DNA of 21,987 bases, taken from positions 1 through 21,987 of the forward strand of contig JAPZAN010000084.1 of assembly GCA_027460605.1 (NCBI GenBank). The letters are read 5' to 3'. This stretch comes from Candidatus Methanoperedens sp. Lineage in GTDB: Archaea; Halobacteriota; Methanosarcinia; Methanosarcinales; Methanoperedenaceae. Below, piece by piece: positions 7,229 to 14,066 of the stretch. The translations under genes and the position numbers were made by a program. The notes beneath the pieces were generated by a model. The model did no database searches. It was not told the origin of the DNA and saw nothing but the letters and a program-made list of their open reading frames with translations. How positions within the stretch are numbered: the first letter of the stretch is position 1; every line of letters starts with the position of its first letter.

Positions 7229-7479
7229 ATAAACAAAAAAATAAGGCGCAAGCTTCGCTTCTTGAACCCACGCTCCATGTCGGTAAATCCGGTATAGAGC
7301 CCGTGGTCGGGGAGCTTCGAACCCAGTTAAAAAACAGGACTATGGTAAAAGTGAAATTCCAGAAGACTGCTTTTATCGAAACAGGAAAAAAAGAATTATC
7401 AGAAAAACTCGCAGAACTTACAGATTCGGAACTTATTGAAATCAGGGGTAATACAGCAGTTTTTCGCCGAAAAAGGTAA
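7225..7479 (+). CDS. YhbY-type CRM-domain RNA-binding protein
   Basis: The 84-residue protein is a stand-alone CRM domain: LEPTLHVGKSGIEPVVGELRTQLKNRTMVKVKF followed by the helix with ELSEKLAELTDSELIEIRGNTAVFRRK. The GKSG loop replaces the family GxxG RNA-binding motif with a close match. Members bind pre-ribosomal RNA and assist large-subunit assembly. In archaea this gene commonly sits upstream of rps19e and the PDCD5 homologue, as here. Its start overlaps the Roadblock stop by ATGA, which ties a translation factor to the signalling genes by coupled translation. Confidence 0.9.
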   Translation: MNKQKNKAQASLLEPTLHVGKSGIEPVVGELRTQLKNRTMVKVKFQKTAFIETGKKELSEKLAELTDSELIEIRGNTAVFRRKR

Positions 7480-7595
7480 ATACTATCCGACAAATAAGAC
7501 CCTTGAAAGATTCCCGAATACCCCATGTTAATCCTGGGGATATTATGGGATTGCCTCTTCATTACGTATTAAGATAATTTTACGGAGGATCAACA

Positions 7596-7873
7596 TTGAC
7601 AACAGTATATGACGTGCCCGCAGAAATGCTCATAAATAATGTGGCACAGAAATTGAAAACCGGCACAGGAATGGAGTAAGACCCATACACTTTTCAAAGG
7701 GAAGCGGCTCCATTGCAAGAGAAGCGTTGCAGCAGCTTGAGAAAGCCGGATTTGTTAAAGCCCAGAAAACCGGCAGGGTGATTTCACCGCATGGACAGTC
7801 GTTTTTGGATGACGCGGCAAACGAAGTAAAAATCGAACTCACCAAAACTAATCCTGCACTTGCTAAATATTAG
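7596..7873 (+). pseudogene. rps19e: 30S ribosomal protein S19e, internally deleted and frameshifted
   Basis: A TTG at 7596 with GGAGG 7 nt upstream starts TTVYDVPAEMLINNVAQKLK, the well-conserved S19e N-terminus. After 27 codons the frame reaches TAA (7677-7679). From 7676, in another frame, the S19e C-terminus resumes: VRPIHFSKGSGSIAREALQQ, then EKAGFVKAQKTGRVISPHGQ and on to TAG at 7871-7873 (65 codons). The middle, including the conserved PPEWA...VKTG...DWWYVRAASILR...YGG part, is missing. Archaeal S19e is about 150 residues; only about 92 codons remain. S19e is needed for small-subunit maturation, so either a second intact copy exists or the window contains an assembly collapse. The good start signal and intact ends indicate a recent event. 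Confidence 0.85.
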
Positions 7874-7892
7874 ATTGACAAGACTCCCTGAA

Positions 7893-7939
7893 TTAGACCC
7901 CTTAATAGCAGTCCCTTGAACAGGGGTCTAAAGGGGACT
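7893..7939 (+). other. Interlocking inverted repeats, possible pseudoknot, before the PDCD5 gene
   Basis: TTAGACCCC (7893-7901) pairs perfectly with GGGGTCTAA (7923-7931). AGTCCC (7910-7915) pairs with GGGACT (7934-7939). The two helices are interleaved in the order 1-2-1'-2', which permits an H-type pseudoknot; CCCCTT (7898-7903) can also pair with AAGGGG (7931-7936), so alternative folds exist. The structure lies between the broken rps19e and the PDCD5 start and could stop transcripts or control PDCD5 translation. Confidence 0.5.
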
Positions 7940-7958
7940 AAAAGAGGAACGGGGATTG

Positions 7959-8303
7959 ATGAATATGGACGAAGATCTCGAAGAGATAAAAAGGCGCAAG
8001 CTTGAGCAGTTGCAGCAGCAGCAATACAGCGCCCAGTCGCAGGCAGCCCAGCAGGAACAGGCCCGCGCCGAGTATGAATCAAAGAAGGCGGCAATCATGC
8101 GCCAGATACTCACGCCTGAAGCAAGGGAGAGGTTAAATACCCTCAAGATGACAAAACCCGAGCTTGTGGCGAATGTTGAGGCGCAGTTGATTACTCTTGC
8201 GCAGAGCGGAAGGCTTACCACAAAGATAGATGATGCCAAGCTAAAGGCATTGCTTCTCCAGTTGCAGCCCAAGAAGCATGAGATGCAGATTAGAAGGATG
8301 TGA
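7959..8303 (+). CDS. PDCD5-family DNA-binding protein
   Basis: The protein of about 114 residues matches the archaeal PDCD5/TFAR19 family (MTH1615-like): a charged N-terminal helix (DEDLEEIKRRKLEQLQQQQ), a Gln/Ala-rich linker, then the three-helix core with IMRQILTPEARERLNTLKMT, PELVANVEAQLITLAQSGRL and IDDAKLKALLLQL, ending in a basic tail. Family members bind DNA; the cellular role in archaea is unclear. Three in-frame starts are possible (TTG 7956, ATG 7959, ATG 7965); GAGG at 7944-7947 suits the first two. In archaea rpl39e and rpl31e normally follow, but here an FHA gene does, marking a break in the conserved order. Confidence 0.88.
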   Translation: MNMDEDLEEIKRRKLEQLQQQQYSAQSQAAQQEQARAEYESKKAAIMRQILTPEARERLNTLKMTKPELVANVEAQLITLAQSGRLTTKIDDAKLKALLLQLQPKKHEMQIRRM

Positions 8304-8315
8304 ATAGTTATTGAT

Positions 8316-8753
8316 TTGGCTGTGGAGATTTTTTTAGCCTTTATATTTGCCATAATAGCAGGGGTTATCATACATTATAGTTATATAAAAATAAAACCCG
8401 AACCTAAACTTTCAGGGAAAACAATATACAAAGGGCAAATGCCAGCGTTAGCAGCTCTCATTTTACCAAATAAAAAGGAGATTAAAATAACAAAATTTGA
8501 GGAGATATTTGGGAGAGAAGATTTTGAAGGTGTTATTCCAGACAATAAGCTTCAGTTTATAGGAAGACAACATTTTAAGATAATAAAAAATGATGATGGG
8601 CGGTATATAGAAGACATGGATTCAGCAAACGGGACGAAGCTGGATAAAAGAGAGATTAAGGGGTCAGGGCAACAAAAATTAGAAGATGACGCAAAAATAC
8701 GGGTTGCAGATGTGCTGGATTTAGAGTATAAGGTTGTAATTGACGGAAAGTAG
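8316..8753 (+). CDS. Membrane-anchored FHA-domain protein
   Basis: A hydrophobic N-terminal helix (residues 4-20) is followed by a short linker and an FHA domain (about 45-140). The FHA core is recognisable from FGR (G66-R67), the IGRQHF strand (R84, H86) and SANGTKL with N105. The Ser that normally precedes RxH and touches the phosphate is Gly83, so phosphothreonine binding may be altered. The gene converges tail-to-tail on the giant kinase, only 14 bp apart, and the PP2C gene lies beyond that: a kinase-phosphatase-FHA set. The natural reading is that it binds a phosphorylated partner at the cytoplasmic side of the membrane. The start is uncertain: TTG 8316 is used because it keeps the membrane helix; a GTG at 8322 is an alternative. 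Confidence 0.75.
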   Translation: MAVEIFLAFIFAIIAGVIIHYSYIKIKPEPKLSGKTIYKGQMPALAALILPNKKEIKITKFEEIFGREDFEGVIPDNKLQFIGRQHFKIIKNDDGRYIEDMDSANGTKLDKREIKGSGQQKLEDDAKIRVADVLDLEYKVVIDGK

Positions 8754-8767
8754 GAAGTAGCTAGCGC

Positions 8768-11700
8768 CTACAAATCCATCACGAGGCGAAAGCCTAGGTC
8801 TTTTAAGCGCTTTTGTGGAGCTTGCCAATCACGAACTGCTGACCTTGGGTCCCAGTCCCAGTCAGCGCCTGCGCCTCTCGCGACTTTCATATAATAATAA
8901 TCTTGGATAGTACTGTTGTCTCTACTTTCCCATGCAGTGTTATTTCCACTTTCCCACGCACTGCCATTTGTGGGCGCGCCATCATAAGTACCATTCTTAC
9001 TAAATGTATCCTGCACCCATTCCCAGACATTACCGTGCATGTCATAAAGCCCCCATGGATTAGGCTTCTTCTGACCCACCTCATGTGTTTTACCGCCTGA
9101 ATTTCCATCATACCACGCATAATCACCAAGTTCCGATTTATTATTACCAAAAGAATACGTTGTATTTGTTCCGGCTCGTGCTGCGTATTCCCACTCTGCT
9201 TCGGAGGGTAGGCGGTATCTATCTGTACCTTCTTTCTCATTGAGCTTTTTTATATATTCCTGAACATCGTACCATGATACCTGCTCAATAGGCAGGTTGT
9301 CTCCTTTGAAATAGGAGGGGTTGTTTCCCATGATATCCATCCATTGTTTCTGAGTTACTTCATATTTCCCCATGTAGAAAGGTTTTGAGATTATTACATG
9401 ATGGATGGGGCGTTCATTATAATGCACCACCACTGGCGATCCCATGTCAAATTCGCCTGAAGGAATTTGCACAAACTCCATGCCGATGGAATTAGTGAAA
9501 ATCTCTTGGTTTGACGATGGTGTGATTATAGGTATTGAGGGAACAGATGGAGTAATATTAGTAGGTAGGCTGACATTGGTAGTAATCTCCATCACGAGGC
9601 GGAAGCCTGTCCCATCGTTGCGGGCGCCAGCGGCGTTGCTAGCGCGAATCGCAGACCGGAAGTACCCGAACCTGTCAAACCAGCTACCGCCCCGAAAAAC
9701 CCGGTTGGAGCCAGCCCCACGTTCCCAGAAACTTCCATCAGTGGGCGCACCGTAATAGTCATCATGCCAATTATCCTGCACCCATTCCCATACATTGCCG
9801 TGCATATCATACAAACCCCATGGATTGGGCTTCTTCTGACCCACTTCATGAGTCTTGCTGCCTGAATTTCCATCATACCACGCATAATCACCAAGTTCCG
9901 ATTTATTATTACCGAAAGAATACGTTGTATTTGTTCTGGCTCGCGCTGCGTATTCCCACTCTGCTTCAGAGGGTAGGCGGTATCTATCTGTACCTTCTTT
10001 ATCATTGAGCTTCTTGATGAAGTCCTGAACATCGTTCCACGATACCTGCTCAACAGGGAGGTCATCACCCTTGAATTGTGAGGGATTGTTCCCCATGACA
10101 TCATGCCATTGCTTCTGGGTAACCTCGTATTTGCCCATGTAGAAAGGCTTTGAGACATTTACACGATGTACAGGTCCTGCATTTTCACTTTCTGGTGAAC
10201 CCATGTCAAACTCACCCTCTGGTATTAGTGCGAAATCCATGCTAATGGAATTTGTAAAGGCCCTTTGGGTTTCTGATGAATTAAATGTGGATAATGTTTG
10301 AGTAATATTTTGAGTCTGGTTGACGCTTGTATTGATTTCCATCACAAGACGAAAGCCAGCATGGGCTTCAGAGTGACGGATCGCTGACCTGGTGATTCCA
10401 CCGACATAATTATATCTACCGCCGCGAGAGACCCGGTCCCGGTTATCATTATCCGTTTCCCATGCACTGCCATCTGTAGGTGCGCCGTTATAGTTATTAT
10501 GGTATAAATCCTGCACCCACTCCCATACATTGCCATACATGTCATAAAGTCCCCATGGATTGGGTTTCTTTTGACCGACTGGATGCATCTTACCGCCTGA
10601 GTTCTGATTATACCATGCGTAACCGCCAAGATTCGATTCTTCATCTCCAAAAAAATATCTTGTAGAAGTTCCAGACCTTGCTGCATATTCCCACTCCGCT
10701 TCAGAAGGGAGACGGTAATATTTTCCACCTTCTTTCTCATTTAGCTTTTTGACAAATTCTTGAACATCATTCCATGAAACATCCTCCACAGGCAGATCAT
10801 CGCCTTTGAAATCCGATGGATTGTTTCCCATTACTTCAAGCCACTGTTTCTGTGTGACTTCATATTTCCCCATGTAGAAAGCTTCTAAGATTTTTACATG
10901 ATGGACTGGCTTTTCATCAACCTTTTCACTTGCAGAGCCCATGTCAAATTCACCCTCTGGTATTAGTACAAAATCCATGCCGATGGAGTTGGTGAGGGTA
11001 GTCGGTAGCTTTTTAGCTATTTGCGTCGGAGAAACTGTTGGAGTAACATTAGACTGAATTTCTGTTGAAGTAATATTGGGTGTAAGCGAAGATGTTGAAT
11101 TTATGGTTTCAGGGGCGTTAGTTGAACCAAACGGAAACATCCAGTATCCCAGCAATAGTATAATCAGCCCCGCAGCAACAACATCAAACAATTTTTCTCT
11201 TTTAACTTCATTTTTGTTTAAAGGTATGTAATGCATACCTGCACCAATTACCGCTCCAAAAACTCCTCCAAAAATACCGTAGCCAAAAGGTGAAGTTGGG
11301 TTTATTACTATACCTGTAGATACCATGGCAAGGAGAAAACCCACAGCACTAATACCAGCCATCTTACTAGTTTTTTTAGCATTGTAAAAAATACTGCCAA
11401 TTCCAATTCCATAAATGCTTCCCCATATTATAATAGCAGGCAATATTATTACACCCGCATTGCTTGGATCGTCCCCGATTATAAACCTAAATAAATAAAA
11501 ACCCATAATAAAACTTAAAAATCCTCTTATTGCTAATGAAAAAATCATTATTTTGTCTCTTGATAAAATGCCAAATACCATAGCCCCGAATCCACCAAGG
11601 ACAATGAACATATCCTTACCACCGATTGAAATTATACCGATTGAAACTTGTAAGTTCTGTTCAAACACCCTCCCAATTAAATCCAGTAGGGCATATGCTG

Positions 11701-13345
11701 AGAACCCTGAGATAACATATGTGGATAATTTTGTTTCATTTTTCTCTTTTATTAAAACGGTTAAAATAATAACGCCAATTATAGTAGCAAAGAATACTGC
11801 AAAAGCTTCGCTTGATATTGTCTTAGCTAAAAAGAAGGCAACCCCCCATCCCGTTAGCAGCACACCCAGAACAACTGCCGCATCTAAGAACTTTTTTTGA
11901 TAAGTCTCCTCTTTCCACGTGTTTATTTCTTCTCTTTTCCTTGTCTTTGCTTCCCCTATCTGTCTTTTCAGATTTTCTTTTTCCCTTCTTTCAGCCTCTT
12001 CCCTTTCTTTCCCCTCGTTCTTCTCTGTAGCCTTTCGTTCTCCCTCTTTCCTTTCCTCCTCTATCCTTCGTAACCTCTCTTGTTTTTCCTCCTCTATCCT
12101 CTGTAACCTCTCTTGTTTTTCCTTCTCTATCCTTTGTAACCTCTCTTGTTCTTCCCTTTCCTTCTTCGCTCTCTCCTCTTCCCCCTTCTGCTTGCGCTGA
12201 CGCTCCTGCTCTTCTTTTGCTTTTCTTTCCCTTTCCTTCCTTTCCTCCTCTATCCTTCGTAACTTCTCTTGCTCTTCCCTTTCCTTCTTCGCCCTCTCCT
12301 CTTCCTCCCTCTGCTTTCGCTGACGCTCCTGCTCTTCCTTTGCTTTTCTTTCCCTTTCCTTCCTTTCCTCCTCTATCCTTCGTAACTTCTCTTGCTCTTC
12401 CCTTTCCTTCTTCGCTCTCTCCTCTTCCTCCCTCTGCTTTCGCTGACGCTCCTGCTCTTCCTTTGCTTTTCTTTCCCTTTCCTTCCTTTCCTCCTCTATC
12501 CTTCGTAATCTCTCTTGTTCTTCCTTTTCCTTTCTTTCTCTTTCCATTTCTATTAGCTCGAAAAGTTTTTCTTGGAGTTCCTCAGCGCTCTGATAACGGT
12601 CCTCCTTTTTCTTAGAAAGACACCTGAACACAATAGGCTCTACTTCCCATGCTTCAGGATTCGATTTAGACGGGGGAATCGGCTCTTCCATAACGATGGC
12701 GGAAGCAATCTCAACAAGGTCATCTCCCTTGAAGGGGAGTTCATTTGTGATAAGATTGTATAATATAACCCCAAGTTGATAGATGTCAGTTCTTTTATCA
12801 GTATTTCCAAACTTCTTTGGCGAGACCTGCTCAGGCGCAGCATAAACAGGAGTAAAGCCTTGTTGTGTGGAGCTTTTAAACGCATCAACAACCCTGCTCA
12901 TGCCCCAATCTGTGATTTTGGGAACATTATCCTTAGTCAAAAGAACATTCTGCGGCTTCAAGTCTCGATGCACTATCCCCTGTTTGTGGGCATACTTTAA
13001 CCCCTCAGCAATTTCAAAAACAATTTTGCATGCCTTTACAATTTCAAGAGGTTTTTTTATGCCTTCAAGACTCCCCCCATCCATATATTCCTGCTCAAGA
13101 TAAGGGATGGGAAGTATGTTTGCATCAAAAAGAGCGACGATATTTTGGTGATTGAGTCGCTGCCATGAAGTAATTTCCCTGAGAAAACTCTTTCCTGTTA
13201 CCTCATCCAATTTCAAAGGGATTTTAACGGCAACAACTCTATTATCCTTTCGTCTCGCTTTAAACACTTTGGCAAAGCCACCACTCCCTATAAACTCAGC
13301 ATTATCGTACAGGTGCTTAAGTTCATTGGGAAAAGGTTGTGCCAT
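8768..13345 (-). CDS. Giant transmembrane Ser/Thr protein kinase with three external FGE-sulfatase domains
   Basis: The 1525 residues fall into five parts. (1) Kinase, 1-265: glycine loop IGSGGFAKVF, K41 in VAVKIP, E57, HRDLKPQN with D128, and DWG (146-148) in place of DFG, then APE. (2) Highly charged coiled coil, about 266-475, built of 41- and 11-residue repeats. (3) About nine hydrophobic helices, 486-738. (4) A stalk rich in Asn-X-Ser/Thr sites, about 739-785. (5) Three FGE-sulfatase/SUMF1 domains, about 788-1002, 1032-1251 and 1286-1525, each with MGS, LPSEAEWEYAAR, GNVWEW, RSAxR and GFRLVM. These domains contain no cysteine, so they are not active formylglycine-generating enzymes and more likely bind ligand or protein. 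An odd helix number puts them outside the cell. The start overlaps the PP2C gene by 23 bp, so kinase and phosphatase are co-expressed. Kinase motifs are complete enough for activity. Confidence 0.92.
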   Translation of the reverse strand: MAQPFPNELKHLYDNAEFIGSGGFAKVFKARRKDNRVVAVKIPLKLDEVTGKSFLREITSWQRLNHQNIVALFDANILPIPYLEQEYMDGGSLEGIKKPLEIVKACKIVFEIAEGLKYAHKQGIVHRDLKPQNVLLTKDNVPKITDWGMSRVVDAFKSSTQQGFTPVYAAPEQVSPKKFGNTDKRTDIYQLGVILYNLITNELPFKGDDLVEIASAIVMEEPIPPSKSNPEAWEVEPIVFRCLSKKKEDRYQSAEELQEKLFELIEMERERKEKEEQERLRRIEEERKERERKAKEEQERQRKQREEEERAKKEREEQEKLRRIEEERKERERKAKEEQERQRKQREEEERAKKEREEQEKLRRIEEERKERERKAKEEQERQRKQKGEEERAKKEREEQERLQRIEKEKQERLQRIEEEKQERLRRIEEERKEGERKATEKNEGKEREEAERREKENLKRQIGEAKTRKREEINTWKEETYQKKFLDAAVVLGVLLTGWGVAFFLAKTISSEAFAVFFATIIGVIILTVLIKEKNETKLSTYVISGFSAYALLDLIGRVFEQNLQVSIGIISIGGKDMFIVLGGFGAMVFGILSRDKIMIFSLAIRGFLSFIMGFYLFRFIIGDDPSNAGVIILPAIIIWGSIYGIGIGSIFYNAKKTSKMAGISAVGFLLAMVSTGIVINPTSPFGYGIFGGVFGAVIGAGMHYIPLNKNEVKREKLFDVVAAGLIILLLGYWMFPFGSTNAPETINSTSSLTPNITSTEIQSNVTPTVSPTQIAKKLPTTLTNSIGMDFVLIPEGEFDMGSASEKVDEKPVHHVKILEAFYMGKYEVTQKQWLEVMGNNPSDFKGDDLPVEDVSWNDVQEFVKKLNEKEGGKYYRLPSEAEWEYAARSGTSTRYFFGDEESNLGGYAWYNQNSGGKMHPVGQKKPNPWGLYDMYGNVWEWVQDLYHNNYNGAPTDGSAWETDNDNRDRVSRGGRYNYVGGITRSAIRHSEAHAGFRLVMEINTSVNQTQNITQTLSTFNSSETQRAFTNSISMDFALIPEGEFDMGSPESENAGPVHRVNVSKPFYMGKYEVTQKQWHDVMGNNPSQFKGDDLPVEQVSWNDVQDFIKKLNDKEGTDRYRLPSEAEWEYAARARTNTTYSFGNNKSELGDYAWYDGNSGSKTHEVGQKKPNPWGLYDMHGNVWEWVQDNWHDDYYGAPTDGSFWERGAGSNRVFRGGSWFDRFGYFRSAIRASNAAGARNDGTGFRLVMEITTNVSLPTNITPSVPSIPIITPSSNQEIFTNSIGMEFVQIPSGEFDMGSPVVVHYNERPIHHVIISKPFYMGKYEVTQKQWMDIMGNNPSYFKGDNLPIEQVSWYDVQEYIKKLNEKEGTDRYRLPSEAEWEYAARAGTNTTYSFGNNKSELGDYAWYDGNSGGKTHEVGQKKPNPWGLYDMHGNVWEWVQDTFSKNGTYDGAPTNGSAWESGNNTAWESRDNSTIQDYYYMKVARGAGADWDWDPRSAVRDWQAPQKRLKDLGFRLVMDL
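9095..9250. repeat. Near-identical repeat, copy in FGE domain 3
   Basis: This stretch of about 156 bp matches 9860-10015 in FGE domain 2 at all but about seven positions, with an offset of 765 bp (255 residues). It codes for the GNSG...SFGNNKSELGDYAWYD and LPSEAEWEYAAR core. Flanking parts of the two domains are much less alike, which points to recent duplication or gene conversion confined to the core. Confidence 0.85.
9860..10015. repeat. Near-identical repeat, copy in FGE domain 2
   Basis: Partner of the repeat at 9095-9250. The downstream end of this domain (about 9595-9720) is markedly GC-rich compared with the rest of the gene and codes for the RGGSW...RSAIR...GFRLV region, unlike the matching part of domains 1 and 3. 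Confidence 0.85.
12055..12153. repeat. Three 33-bp units in the kinase coiled coil
   Basis: Units begin at 12055, 12088 and 12121, each coding for an 11-residue charged heptad-like segment of the type EKQERLQRIEE. They extend the coiled coil between the 123-bp repeats and the membrane part. The 11-residue period is a known hendecad pattern of long coiled coils. Confidence 0.75.
12118..12486. repeat. Three 123-bp tandem repeats in the kinase coiled coil
   Basis: Units begin at 12118, 12241 and 12364, with a fourth partial copy from 12487. The second and third are almost identical; the first has diverged. Each codes for 41 residues of Glu/Arg/Lys/Gln-rich coiled coil. The coding strand is almost pure purine here, which makes the tract prone to slippage and length change. 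Confidence 0.88.
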
Positions 13346-14063
13346 ATTCTCGCTTCACGGCTATGATTGTGATATTATCTCGGCTCTTTGGTTTAGCAGC
13401 ATCCACCAAATTCTTACAGATGTTCTCTATTTTTGAGGATATAATAACTTCCCTTACCGTTTTATCCCTGAGTGCATCGGTAAGACCATCAGAGCACAAA
13501 AGCAGTGTATTTTCACCAAGTTCTACTTCGTAGAAGTCTGGCTCAACTCCTTCCATGCCTATCATCTTGATTACGATATTCTTTTCAGGATGCACAGCAG
13601 CTTCTTCCTGCGTTATCACACCTCTATTTACAAGCTCTTGTACATAGGAATGGTCTTTAGTAATCCTCTTAATATCGTTCCCAATCATGTATGCTCTGCT
13701 ATCACCCACGTTAGCTATTATGCCTCTGCCTTCTTCGTTGAGCAGCGCAGCCACCAGCGTTGTTCCCATGCCCAGTCTTTCAGGCACAACTTTTGCCTGT
13801 CTGCACACTTCCTCATTAGCTTCCATGAATCCTGAAGCCAGCAATTGCTTCATTGATTCCAAGGATAGGTTCTCGATAGCCTTTTTTACAGTTTCGCTCA
13901 ATATTGTTACTGCTATATTGCTTGCTAATTCTCCTGCTGCTTGACCCCCTAATCCGTCTGCAACAGCAAAAAGATAAAGATATTTGTGCTTTAAAATAAT
14001 GTAGGCATCCTCATTATTCCCCCTACCTCCTTTTTCAGTTGCGCCGCAGTAGCTTAATATCAT
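13323..14063 (-). CDS. PP2C-family (PPM/Stp1-like) protein phosphatase
   Basis: The 246-residue protein contains the ordered PP2C motifs: RGNNEDAY near the N-terminus, VADGLGG, GMGTTLVAAL, NVGDSRAYMI, TKDHSYVQELV, LLLCSDGLTD and RDNITIIAV. The aspartates in ADG, SDG and DN bind the two metal ions. There is no membrane segment, so it is a cytoplasmic Ser/Thr phosphatase of the bacterial Stp1/PrpC type. It starts 3 bp after cysS ends and overlaps the kinase start by 23 bp; the obvious substrate is the kinase itself or the kinase targets, including a partner of the nearby FHA protein. Length is normal for the family. Confidence 0.93.
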   Translation of the reverse strand: MILSYCGATEKGGRGNNEDAYIILKHKYLYLFAVADGLGGQAAGELASNIAVTILSETVKKAIENLSLESMKQLLASGFMEANEEVCRQAKVVPERLGMGTTLVAALLNEEGRGIIANVGDSRAYMIGNDIKRITKDHSYVQELVNRGVITQEEAAVHPEKNIVIKMIGMEGVEPDFYEVELGENTLLLCSDGLTDALRDKTVREVIISSKIENICKNLVDAAKPKSRDNITIIAVKREYGTTFSQ

Positions 14064-14066
14064 CTT

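Noticed and set aside
9095..10015. Possible CRISPR array from repeated blocks
   Set aside because: The repeats are two long copies of a protein domain core inside one open frame, without short regular repeats and spacers.
9592..10740. Minus-strand frames at 9592-10158 and 10342-10740 with similar proteins
   Set aside because: They are shifted frames of the FGE domains and look alike only because those domains are repeated.
12217..12615. Plus-strand frame coding for a Pro/Ser/Phe-rich repeated protein
   Set aside because: It is the antisense of the kinase coiled-coil repeats; the repetition is a consequence of the purine-only tandem units, and there is no start signal.
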